Below, piece by piece: positions 1-5,321 of a stretch of 5,594 nucleotides of DNA. Each line of letters begins with the position of its first letter. Position 1 is the stretch's first letter. Source of the DNA: Actinomycetes bacterium (GTDB taxonomy: Bacteria; Actinomycetota; Acidimicrobiia; Acidimicrobiales; Palsa-688); assembly GCA_021827225.1 (NCBI GenBank), contig JAKAXG010000341.1:1-5594 (forward strand), given 5' to 3'. Under the pieces are notes generated by a model. That model searched no databases. It was not told the DNA's origin and saw only the letters and a list, made by a program, of their open reading frames with translations. Position numbers and translations under genes: made by a program.

Positions 1-20
1 TCAATCAAGTCGTGACCGGC

Positions 21-347
21 TCAGAGGTAGGGGTTGAGCTCCTGGAGCAGCTGGCCCTTGCCCTTGGCCCCCACGATGCGTACCTGGGGCTGGCCATCCT
101 TGAACAGGATCATGGTCGGGATGCTCATGACCTCGAACCGGCGGGCCAACTCCAGGTTCTCGTCGATGTTGATCTTCCCGATCTTCAGCTTGCCCGCCTG
201 CTCCGTCGCGATCTCGTCGAGGATGGGCGCCACCATCTTGCAGGGGCCGCACCACTCCGCCCAGAAGTCGACCAGGACCGGCTCCGAGGCCGCCTGGATC
301 TCCTCGTCGAATGTCTGGTCCGTGAGTGTCAGCTCGAGTTGCGCCAC
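21..347 (-). CDS. trxA: Thioredoxin
   Basis: Cytoplasmic thiol-disulfide oxidoreductase of 108 residues, the usual length for a single-domain thioredoxin. It reduces protein disulfides and is itself re-reduced by thioredoxin reductase, encoded directly upstream. Visible features are the buried aspartate D27, the active site W32-C33-G34-P35-C36-K37, and the conserved cis-proline P77 in the S-I-P-T loop. The protein is intact, with no signal peptide or membrane segment. The start is a GTG preceded by a purine-rich AAGGTAGGG stretch about 2-3 bases upstream, and it gives the expected N-terminus. It lies 90 bp downstream of trxB on the same strand. That gap carries a candidate SigR-type promoter, so trxA may be read both from upstream genes and from its own stress-inducible start. 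Only 20 bases remain beyond the stop, and they hold no visible start codon for another gene. Family assignment is certain; induction by disulfide stress is inference. Confidence 0.97.
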   Translation of the reverse strand: MAQLELTLTDQTFDEEIQAASEPVLVDFWAEWCGPCKMVAPILDEIATEQAGKLKIGKINIDENLELARRFEVMSIPTMILFKDGQPQVRIVGAKGKGQLLQELNPYL

Positions 348-378
348 TTCCCTACCTTTCCTTCGTACATGCCCGGTT

Positions 379-392
379 GATCCCCGGGGATC
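379..392. promoter_or_regulatory. Perfect 14-bp palindrome in the trxA leader (operator candidate)
   Basis: GATCCCCGGGGATC is a perfect inverted repeat without a spacer. It lies about 32 bases upstream of the trxA GTG and a few bases downstream of the start site predicted from the SigR-like promoter. A spacerless palindrome folds poorly as RNA, so if it is functional a dimeric DNA-binding protein is more likely. It does not match a regulator site I recognise with certainty. Confidence 0.3.
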
Positions 393-403
393 TCCAAACT
401 CAC

Positions 404-429
404 AACCCCGTGACCGGGCCGCACATTCC
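404..429 (-). promoter_or_regulatory. Candidate SigR/SigH-type (thiol-stress ECF sigma) promoter for trxA
   Basis: On the minus strand GGAAT (425-429) is followed by exactly 18 bases and then GTT (404-406). This is the published consensus of Streptomyces SigR and, closely, mycobacterial SigH promoters, whose classic targets are thioredoxin genes. Transcription would start near 395-398, giving a leader of about 50 bases before the trxA GTG. The match is exact in both elements and in spacing, and it lies in the correct orientation in the only real gap upstream of trxA. No transcript data are available here. Confidence 0.7.
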
Positions 430-440
430 GCGGCCCGTCA
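411..440 (-). terminator. Strong hairpin at the end of trxB (attenuator or terminator candidate)
   Basis: Read on the minus strand, TGAC-GGGCCGC, then a 7-base loop GGAATGT, then GCGGCCC-(bulged G)-GTCA. This gives 11 base pairs with one bulged base. The 5' arm begins with the TGA stop codon of trxB. No run of U follows, so it is not a classical intrinsic terminator, but U-poor terminators and mRNA-stabilising hairpins are known in actinobacteria. The loop contains the -35 element of the putative trxA promoter, so the two signals share the same DNA. Confidence 0.5.
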
Positions 441-1418
441 GCTGGCCGCCGCCTCCAACCACCGCTCGGCGTCGATGGCGGCCATGCATCCGCTGCCGGC
501 GGCGGTGATGGCCTGCCGGTAGGTGTGGTCCTGAACGTCGCCAGCGGCGAACACGCCGGAGATGTTCGTGGCGGTGGACCCGGCCGCGGTGCGCAGGTAG
601 CCGTTCTCGTCCATGTCCAACTGCCCCTCGAAGACGGCGGTGTTGGGGGCGTGACCGATGGCCACGAACACCGCCGCTACCGGCAGGAACGACTCCTCGC
701 CGCTGACGGTGTTGCGCAGGTGGAGCCCCTCGACCTTGGTGTCTCCGGCGATGTCGGTGACCACGGAGTCCCACACGAAGCGGATCTTGTCGTTCTTGAA
801 CGCCCGGTCCTGCATGATCTTGCTGGCCCGCAGCTCCTTGCGCCGGTGGACGATGGTGACGGTCTGGCCGAACTTCGTCAGGAAGATGGCCTCCTCGAGA
901 GCGGAGTCCCCGCCACCGATGACGGCGATGTCCTGGCCCCGGAAGAAGAAACCGTCACAGGTGGCGCAGGTGGAGACTCCCCGGCTGAGCAGCCGCTCCT
1001 CGGCGGGAAGGCCCAGCATGAGGCTGCGGGCCCCGGTCGAGACGATGATGGACCGGGCCCGGTGCTCGACGCTCTCTCCGGTCGAGGGGTCCGGAGCCCA
1101 CACCCGGAACGGGCGGGAGGAGAAGTCGACCCGGTCGACCTTGGTGGTGAGGAACTCCGCACCGAAACGCTCGGCCTGGGCGCGCATGTTGCCCATGAGC
1201 TCGGGACCGGCCAGACCCTCGATGAAGCCGGGGAAGTTCTCGATGTCGGTGGTGAGCATGAGCTGGCCGCCGGGCTGGTCGCTGGTCGATGACGGCTGGC
1301 CCTCTATGACCAGCGGGGCCAGGTTGGCCCGGGCGGTGTAGATGGCCGCGGTGAGGCCGGCCGGCCCGGAGCCGATGATCAGAACTTCACGGATGGGGGT
1401 GTCTCCGCTGTCGGTCAT
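438..1418 (-). CDS. trxB: Thioredoxin-disulfide reductase
   Basis: FAD flavoenzyme of 326 residues that transfers electrons from NADPH to thioredoxin in the cytoplasm. The N-terminal FAD-binding glycine motif is G16-S-G18-P-A-G21. The redox pair is C151-A-T-C154 followed by D155. The NADPH domain carries GGGDSA at 168-173 and the 2'-phosphate-binding HRRKELRAS at 191-199. The second FAD contact, A-A-G-D, is at 291-294, followed by the typical Y300-R-Q-A segment. Length and motif order are those of bacterial low-molecular-weight reductases. The loop before G50-G51-Q52-L53 (P42-Q48) looks a few residues longer than in mycobacterial TrxB as I remember it. The start is ATG; AGGGAG lies 13 bases upstream, a rather long spacing, and no alternative in-frame start is visible between it and the ATG. 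It sits 25 bp after the preceding membrane-protein gene and is probably co-transcribed with it. trxA follows. The assignment is secure. Confidence 0.98.
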   Translation of the reverse strand: MTDSGDTPIREVLIIGSGPAGLTAAIYTARANLAPLVIEGQPSSTSDQPGGQLMLTTDIENFPGFIEGLAGPELMGNMRAQAERFGAEFLTTKVDRVDFSSRPFRVWAPDPSTGESVEHRARSIIVSTGARSLMLGLPAEERLLSRGVSTCATCDGFFFRGQDIAVIGGGDSALEEAIFLTKFGQTVTIVHRRKELRASKIMQDRAFKNDKIRFVWDSVVTDIAGDTKVEGLHLRNTVSGEESFLPVAAVFVAIGHAPNTAVFEGQLDMDENGYLRTAAGSTATNISGVFAAGDVQDHTYRQAITAAGSGCMAAIDAERWLEAAAS

Positions 1419-1443
1419 GGATGCAGTACTTCTCCCTGCTCGC

Positions 1444-1782
1444 TCAGGCGCCCTTGGGGCGCCTCTTACGCCATAGGAACATCCCGAGGACCAGCAATAT
1501 TGCCGCCGCCCCCGCCTCGGTTATCCACACCCGGCGACCGATCGGGTCGATGGGCAGGTACACCTCGACCAGCCGGATCAGGGCGATCATGAACAGGATG
1601 AACATGGCCGCCCCGAGCACGGCGATCATCACCCCGTAGACGACGCTCTCGGCGGCCAGGATGGCCGGCACGGTGGTCTTGTCCCGCACGGTCGACACGG
1701 CCGTCTCGATGCGGGCGGCGACCTCGGCGGTCCAGTCCTGCTCGGGAGTGGCCGGACCGGCCGGCGGAGGGGTGCTCGACAT
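1444..1782 (-). CDS. Small two-helix membrane protein of unknown function
   Basis: I do not recognise a characterised family. The 112-residue product has a polar, proline-rich N-terminus (1-15) and a short region with helical character (about 16-35). Two hydrophobic segments at about 44-70 and 84-104 are joined by a short loop containing D79-P80-I81-G82-R83-R84. The C-terminus is very basic (W-R-K-R-R-P-K). By the positive-inside rule both termini should be cytoplasmic. Phage holins and actinobacterial holin-like proteins share this general size and topology, but I see no motif that justifies the name and no phage genes nearby. The stop is 25 bp before trxB, so it is probably the first gene of a trxB-containing transcript. 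There is no clear Shine-Dalgarno sequence. A -10-like TAGGCT ends 6 bases before the ATG, which fits a leaderless message. Confidence 0.85.
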   Translation of the reverse strand: MSSTPPPAGPATPEQDWTAEVAARIETAVSTVRDKTTVPAILAAESVVYGVMIAVLGAAMFILFMIALIRLVEVYLPIDPIGRRVWITEAGAAAILLVLGMFLWRKRRPKGA

Positions 1783-1788
1783 GCCCAG

Positions 1789-1794
1789 AGCCTA
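1789..1794 (-). promoter_or_regulatory. -10 element positioned for a leaderless transcript of the 1444-1782 gene
   Basis: On the minus strand TAGGCT fits the actinobacterial TANNNT -10 pattern and is separated from the ATG by six bases, so transcription would start at or next to the A of the start codon. No good -35 hexamer is visible at 16-18 bases. The absence of a Shine-Dalgarno sequence supports the idea, but the hexamer alone is a weak signal. Confidence 0.4.
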
Positions 1795-1797
1795 CCC

Positions 1798-1815
1798 AGG
1801 CGGGGACACCCGCCT
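1798..1815. repeat. Inverted repeat next to the minus-strand promoter (operator or hairpin)
   Basis: AGGCGGG - GACA - CCCGCCT is a perfect 7-bp inverted repeat with a 4-base centre. It lies in the divergent intergenic region, immediately upstream of the candidate -10 of the 1444-1782 gene, where it would cover the spacer of that promoter. This placement suits a repressor site. Chance occurrence in G+C-rich DNA is also possible. Confidence 0.3.
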
Positions 1816-1842
1816 CGTTCCTGACCGTTCGGGCATGGCCGT

Positions 1843-1872
1843 CCGGCTTGTCCGAGCCGGGGCGATCCGGCT
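1843..1872. repeat. Three CCGGCT half-sites at 12-base spacing in the divergent region
   Basis: CCGGCT occurs at 1843-1848, its reverse complement AGCCGG at 1855-1860, and CCGGCT again at 1867-1872, each beginning exactly 12 bases after the last. The first two form a perfect 6-bp inverted repeat with a 6-base centre. The third falls at the expected -35 position relative to the -10-like TATCTT at 1890. The layout resembles a multi-half-site operator. I cannot name a regulator. Confidence 0.3.
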
Positions 1873-1889
1873 GGAACGGGCGGAGACGG

Positions 1890-1895
1890 TATCTT
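1890..1895 (+). promoter_or_regulatory. -10 element positioned for a leaderless transcript of the 1904-2299 gene
   Basis: TATCTT fits TANNNT and ends 8 bases before the ATG at 1904. No Shine-Dalgarno sequence precedes that ATG, so a leaderless or nearly leaderless message is plausible. The hexamer 17 bases upstream is CCGGCT, which does not resemble a housekeeping -35. Confidence 0.4.
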
Positions 1896-1903
1896 CTGCA
1901 CCG

Positions 1904-2299
1904 ATGGCCCAGCCGGAAACCACCGCCCGCCACCCTGTCCGCCTGGTGCTGGCCGCCCCGGTCGGCGCCGCCGTCACGGTGGCTTCGGCCGTGGTCCTCG
2001 GCGACTACCCGCTCACCGGAGCGGTCCCGTGGATCACCCCGGTGCTGATCCCGCTGCTGATCGGGGTGGCCATGACCATGACCGCCGGCACCCAGAGACG
2101 CTGGCTGTGGGTCGCCACCGGCCCCCTCGGCGCCGTGGCGGTGCTGTGGGGGGCCCGCATCGCCACCGCCTGGGGCCTGGACCCGTGGCCGGTGTCGTGG
2201 TGGGGGGTGGCGGCCGTGGCCCTGGTGTGGCCGCCCGCCTGGGGCATCCTGTCCACCCGCCGGGCGGCGCCGGCGCCCGGGCAGCCGGCCAGCAGCTAG
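1904..2299 (+). CDS. Four-helix membrane protein of unknown function
   Basis: I do not recognise a named family. From the ATG at 1904 the product has 131 residues and four hydrophobic segments at about 12-32, 41-60, 67-87 and 96-116. Several tryptophans lie in or near helices 3 and 4 (W67, W69, W82, W90, W95, W99, W100, W109, W113). The tail is short, Ala/Pro-rich and polar. The open frame extends upstream to 1661, but that part runs antisense through the neighbouring minus-strand gene. The ATG at 1904 follows a -10-like TATCTT and begins directly before the first helix, so I chose it. Codons strongly favour G or C in the third position, which supports real coding. It is the only plus-strand gene in the window, divergent from the small membrane protein at 1444-1782 and convergent with the kinase. 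Its TAG overlaps the kinase TAG in one CTAG. Confidence 0.8.
   Translation: MAQPETTARHPVRLVLAAPVGAAVTVASAVVLGDYPLTGAVPWITPVLIPLLIGVAMTMTAGTQRRWLWVATGPLGAVAVLWGARIATAWGLDPWPVSWWGVAAVALVWPPAWGILSTRRAAPAPGQPASS
2296..2299. other. Shared CTAG: overlapping stop codons of two convergent genes
   Basis: The four bases CTAG supply TAG for the plus-strand membrane gene (2297-2299) and, on the other strand, TAG for the kinase (2298-2296). There is no intergenic space for a terminator, so each transcript must end inside the opposing gene unless transcription is stopped by other means. Confidence 0.9.
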
Positions 2300-4353
2300 T
2301 GGACTGAGAGCTCGGCGATCTTCACCGTGTCGGCCGGCCCGAGGTAGGTGATCCAGAGCAGCACGAAGCGGCCGTGGCGGCCCGACAGGTTGAACGTGGC
2401 GTTGCCGTCGATGCCGGAGCGGGTGTCGGTCGGCTTCCCCCAGTCGGTGACCGGCTGTCCCACCGCCACGTTGTCGGCCGCCACGTAGGTGGAGGCGGCC
2501 CACCCGACGCTGGGCGAGGTGACGGTGAGGGAGTGCACGGTGGCCGACGACCCGAGGTGGATGACCAGACCGATGCCCGGGTACAGGTTGCCGAAGCGGG
2601 GGTTGGTGTAGATAGCGGACTGCCAGTAGGTGGCCGGGTTGCCGTCGAAGGTGAGGGGCGTGAGGTTGGGGTTGTCGAGGGAGTGGCCCGGCACGCTCAG
2701 ATACACGTTGACGGCAGAGATGTGCTGCGCCGCGGCGGCGCCCGGCGTGCCACCCCCGGAGCCACTGCCGCCGGAACCACGGGACCCGGTGGCCAGCAAC
2801 CCGGCCGCGACCAGAGCGCCGATGATGACCAGGCCGAGCACCACGAGACCCACCCGCCGCTCGGTGCGATGGTTGCGCCGCACCGGGGGGACGGGGCCGA
2901 ACTCGTCGGTGGGGGGATCGCCGGCGGCCGGGAAGGGCCGGTACGAATCCGCCCGGTACGGCACGGACCCGAGAGATGGGCCCGCGGCCGGTCCGGACGG
3001 GGCGGCGGGGCCGGCACCGGGGGGGCCGACGGGCGGCACCCCGGGGGTGACCACCGTCGGGTCGGCCTGGCCGGCCGCCACAGCGAGGGGCGGTGGCGGC
3101 GGAGGGGGAACGCCGAAGCCCCGGCCCGCATCGGAGCCGGTCACGGGCGGTGAGCCAGTGGCCGGGGTGCCGGGGGGCGGGGCGCCGCCCGGGAGGGGGA
3201 ACACCGTGGTCGGCAGGGCGGTCGGGGTGCCGGCGGTCTGATCCAGCGACGACGCGACGGAGGTGGCGTCGATCACGGGCGATGCCACCGTGGGCGGCCC
3301 CGGGTCCACCGGAACCGGATAGGACGGCGGCGGATAGGACGGCGGTGGGGATCCGAGCGACGGGGGCGGCGGGGCGGGGGCGCTCCACCCGTTGGACCCG
3401 GCCGGGGTGGGCGGATCCCCCGCCGACCGGCGGCGCACCCCCCGCCGGCGGCCGTCGCCGGGGTCCCCGACCGACGGAAGGGGACCGAGGCTGTCCAGGC
3501 GCTGGCGCAGCTCCACCGCGGACTGGATACGACGGTCGGCGGTCTTGGCCAGCAGGTCCATGACCACGCGGTCCAGGGCGTGGGGAATGCCGCGCACCCG
3601 AGCCGACGGCTTCGGCACCCGGTCGCTCAGGTGGGCCAGGGCGGTGGCCATGTCGGTGTCGCCGACGTAGGGCGGCTCGCCGACGAGCATCTCGAACAGC
3701 ACCACGCCCAGCGAATACAGGTCGGCCCGGGCGTCGGGATCCTGACCCTTGATCTGCTCGGGGCTCAGGTACTTGGGGGTGCCGAGCACCATCCCGGTCC
3801 GGGTCAGGTCGGCCCCGGTCTCCAGGCCGGCCTTGGCTATGCCGAAGTCGGTGACCTTCACCCTGAGGGCGCCCCATTCGTCCTCGACCAGAAGGACGTT
3901 GGCCGGCTTGACGTCGCGGTGGACCAGGCCGGCCTGGTGGGCGTAGGCCAGGGCGTCGGCGACCTGGCGGGTGACCGATACCGCCGGAGCCGGTTGCATC
4001 CGTCCGTTCTCGTTCAGCCACTGGCGCAGGTTCCGGCCCCTCACCAGTTCCATCACGATGAACGCGGTGCCCTGGTCCAGGCCGGTGTCGAAGGTGGAGA
4101 CGATGCCGGGATGGGCCAGCCGGGCGGCCGTGACGGCCTCACGGCGGAACCGCTCCAGGAAGACGTCGTCGGCCGCCAGGTGAGCCTGCAGCACCTTCAC
4201 GGCCACCGGCCTGGAAAGAACCTCGTCGTGGCCCTCCCAGACCTCCGCCATGCCGCCCCTGGCGATAGGGGCTATGAGCCGGTAACGGCCCGACAGGGTC
4301 CGTCCGACGCCCGGCGGCTGGGTGGTCTGGTCGAATCCGGGCACGACGAACAA
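2296..4353 (-). CDS. Transmembrane Ser/Thr protein kinase with extracellular F5/8-type (galactose-binding-like) domain
   Basis: A 685-residue Hanks-type kinase. The kinase domain (about 22-290) has the glycine loop around A31-R-G-G-M, catalytic K53, helix-C E72, H145-R146-D147 with N152, D169-F170-G171 and S197-P198-E199. All catalytic residues are present, so activity is expected. Activation-loop T184 and T186 match the paired autophosphorylation threonines of mycobacterial PknB. A basic stretch (302-309) and a long Pro/Ala/Gly-rich linker (about 311-490) lead to one membrane segment (about 501-521). A Gly/Ser spacer follows, then a C-terminal domain (about 543-685) with F569-D570-G571-N572-P573-A574-T575-Y576-W577, as in discoidin/F5-8 type C jelly rolls. 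PASTA repeats are absent. Expected topology is kinase inside, ligand domain outside. The start is a TTG; GTG four codons in is an alternative, and neither has a strong ribosome site. It follows the DegV gene after 48 bp. The ligand, perhaps cell-wall glycan, is inference. Confidence 0.93.
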   Translation of the reverse strand: MFVVPGFDQTTQPPGVGRTLSGRYRLIAPIARGGMAEVWEGHDEVLSRPVAVKVLQAHLAADDVFLERFRREAVTAARLAHPGIVSTFDTGLDQGTAFIVMELVRGRNLRQWLNENGRMQPAPAVSVTRQVADALAYAHQAGLVHRDVKPANVLLVEDEWGALRVKVTDFGIAKAGLETGADLTRTGMVLGTPKYLSPEQIKGQDPDARADLYSLGVVLFEMLVGEPPYVGDTDMATALAHLSDRVPKPSARVRGIPHALDRVVMDLLAKTADRRIQSAVELRQRLDSLGPLPSVGDPGDGRRRGVRRRSAGDPPTPAGSNGWSAPAPPPPSLGSPPPSYPPPSYPVPVDPGPPTVASPVIDATSVASSLDQTAGTPTALPTTVFPLPGGAPPPGTPATGSPPVTGSDAGRGFGVPPPPPPPLAVAAGQADPTVVTPGVPPVGPPGAGPAAPSGPAAGPSLGSVPYRADSYRPFPAAGDPPTDEFGPVPPVRRNHRTERRVGLVVLGLVIIGALVAAGLLATGSRGSGGSGSGGGTPGAAAAQHISAVNVYLSVPGHSLDNPNLTPLTFDGNPATYWQSAIYTNPRFGNLYPGIGLVIHLGSSATVHSLTVTSPSVGWAASTYVAADNVAVGQPVTDWGKPTDTRSGIDGNATFNLSGRHGRFVLLWITYLGPADTVKIAELSVH
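3316..3345. repeat. Perfect 15-bp tandem duplication in the kinase linker
   Basis: The unit CGGATAGGACGGCGG occurs twice without interruption (3316-3330 and 3331-3345). It is in frame and encodes a repeated P-P-S-Y-P motif (around residues 336-346) in the proline-rich cytoplasmic linker. The repeat is of a kind that can gain or lose a copy by slippage without breaking the frame. Confidence 0.85.
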
Positions 4354-4401
4354 GGGTACCGAAGGGACCGCCCCGCTCCCGGTCAGGTGTTGATCAAACG
4401 G

Positions 4402-5244
4402 CTATGCGGGCAGCCAGGCCACCCCGATGGCCCCCCGGCCGGCGTGGCTGCCGATCACCGGCCCCACGTCGCCGAGCAGGATCCGGCCCTCGGCCGGCCT
4501 GACGTCTTCGAGCATGGCCAGGAACTGGTCCAGATCCGGGGCGTCGGCGGAGAAAACGGCCAGCTTGGACACCGACCCGGCCGCCTTCACCTTGTCCGCC
4601 AGGTAGCGCAGCGACCGGCTCCGGGTGCGCTGCTTGGATTCCTCCTCCACCACCCCGTCGCGCACCTCGATGACCGGCTTGATCGCCAGGACCGACCCGA
4701 GCAGGGCCCGGGCCCCGCCGATGCGGCCGCCCTTCTTCAGGTTCTCCAGCGTGTCGATGGCCCCGTAGAGCTTCATGTCGCGCACCGCCTGCTCGGCCAC
4801 CGCCACCACCTCGTCGAGGGACCGGCCGGCCGCCGCCGCCCTGGCCGCCTCGGTCGCCACCAGCCCCTGGCCGAGGGACACGCTGAGCGAGTCGACGACC
4901 CGCACCGGGATCCGTCCCTCCACCGCCCGGGCCGCCTGGCGGGCGGCCTCGATGGTAGCTGACAGCTTAGATGACAGATTTACGCAGACCACCCCGTCGG
5001 CCCCGGCCCCGGCCGCGGCCTCGAACGCCTCCTGGAACTGGCCGGGCGAGGGAGCAGCCGTGGAGGGAAGCTCCGGGGAGGAGGCGCAGCGGGCCCAGAA
5101 GTCCTTGGTGGACAGCTCGTGGCGGTCCACCAGCTCCTCGTCGCCGAACCGTATGCGCAGGGGGACCAGGCCGATGCCCAGCTCGGTGAGCGTCTCATCG
5201 AGCAGGTCGCAGGCACTGTCGGTCACCACTCGGACGCTCGCCAC
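4402..5244 (-). CDS. DegV family fatty-acid-binding protein (FakB-like)
   Basis: Cytoplasmic lipid-binding protein of 280 residues, the usual DegV length. Family members bind one fatty acid; those called FakB present it to the kinase FakA to make acyl phosphate. Visible signatures are V-T8-D9-S10 near the N-terminus, S61-T62 before P65-S66-P67-G68, S91-S92-K-L-S, V117-D118-S-L-S-V-S, L169-K-K-G-G-R174-I, K189-P190-V-I, and the C-terminal G261-P-V-I-G-S-H267. T62, S91/S92, R174 and H267 correspond to head-group-binding positions of known FakB proteins as I recall them. The frame is open to a GTG at 5271, but that start has no ribosome site. The GTG at 5244 follows GGGAGG and AGAGGA and gives the family-typical N-terminus M-A-S-V-R-V-V-T-D-S. 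No FakA-like (DhaK/DhaL) gene is in the window, so FakB activity remains inferred from family. The kinase follows in the same direction after 48 bp. Confidence 0.93.
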   Translation of the reverse strand: MASVRVVTDSACDLLDETLTELGIGLVPLRIRFGDEELVDRHELSTKDFWARCASSPELPSTAAPSPGQFQEAFEAAAGAGADGVVCVNLSSKLSATIEAARQAARAVEGRIPVRVVDSLSVSLGQGLVATEAARAAAAGRSLDEVVAVAEQAVRDMKLYGAIDTLENLKKGGRIGGARALLGSVLAIKPVIEVRDGVVEEESKQRTRSRSLRYLADKVKAAGSVSKLAVFSADAPDLDQFLAMLEDVRPAEGRILLGDVGPVIGSHAGRGAIGVAWLPA

Positions 5245-5260
5245 TTTTCCTCTGCCTCCC
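5245..5260 (-). promoter_or_regulatory. Ribosome binding site deciding the DegV start
   Basis: On the minus strand GGGAGG (5255-5260) and AGAGGA (5248-5253) lie 10 and 3 bases before the GTG at 5244. The upstream in-frame GTG at 5271 has no purine-rich sequence before it. This supports the shorter 280-residue product. Confidence 0.7.
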
Positions 5261-5262
5261 GG

Positions 5263-5286
5263 CTGATCCACTGGACGGATGATCAG
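5263..5286. repeat. Weak inverted repeat in the DegV leader
   Basis: CTGATC (5263-5268) and GATCAG (5281-5286) form a 6-bp inverted repeat with a 12-base centre, just upstream of the DegV ribosome site. It could be a small operator or RNA hairpin, but six base pairs are little evidence. The rest of the 77-bp gap shows no convincing promoter. Confidence 0.2.
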
Positions 5287-5321
5287 GTTGGACCCCGGGC
5301 CGCCTGGTTAGGTGACATTTT

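Noticed and set aside
525..1292. Plus-strand open frame antisense to trxB
   Set aside because: The composition is that of an antisense shadow. All trxB motifs are intact on the minus strand.
1444..1782. Naming the two-helix protein a phage holin
   Set aside because: Only size and topology agree. No holin motif, endolysin or other phage gene is present, and the neighbour is a housekeeping redox gene.
1799..1821. A second SigR-type promoter before the 1444-1782 gene (GGAAC on the minus strand at 1817-1821)
   Set aside because: At spacings of 17-19 bases the downstream triplets are CTG, TGG and GGG; none is GTT.
1661..1903. Upstream extension of the plus-strand membrane gene
   Set aside because: It would run antisense through the 1444-1782 gene and remove the promoter region. 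The ATG at 1904 gives a sensible N-terminus just before the first helix.
2260..2280. Perfect 7-bp all-G+C hairpin (CCGGGCG / CGCCCGG) just past the kinase stop, considered as the kinase terminator
   Set aside because: It lies inside the coding sequence of the opposing gene, has no U-run, and short G+C stems of this kind are common in this DNA. A real terminator role cannot be supported.
1466..4021. Very long minus-strand open frame (851 codons) crossing several genes
   Set aside because: It overlaps the kinase and the small membrane protein in another frame and runs antisense to the plus-strand gene. The composition is Arg/Gly/Pro/His-rich, typical of shadow frames in G+C-rich DNA, and no domain is recognisable.
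3580..4962. Plus-strand open frame of 460 codons antisense to the kinase and DegV genes
   Set aside because: Its product is dominated by Gly, Val, His, Gln and Leu without any motif, while the opposite strand encodes two complete, well-recognised proteins. It is a mirror frame.
5245..5271. Longer DegV protein starting at the GTG at 5271
   Set aside because: There is no ribosome binding sequence before it, and the nine extra residues precede the usual family N-terminus. The GTG at 5244 has a purine-rich site.
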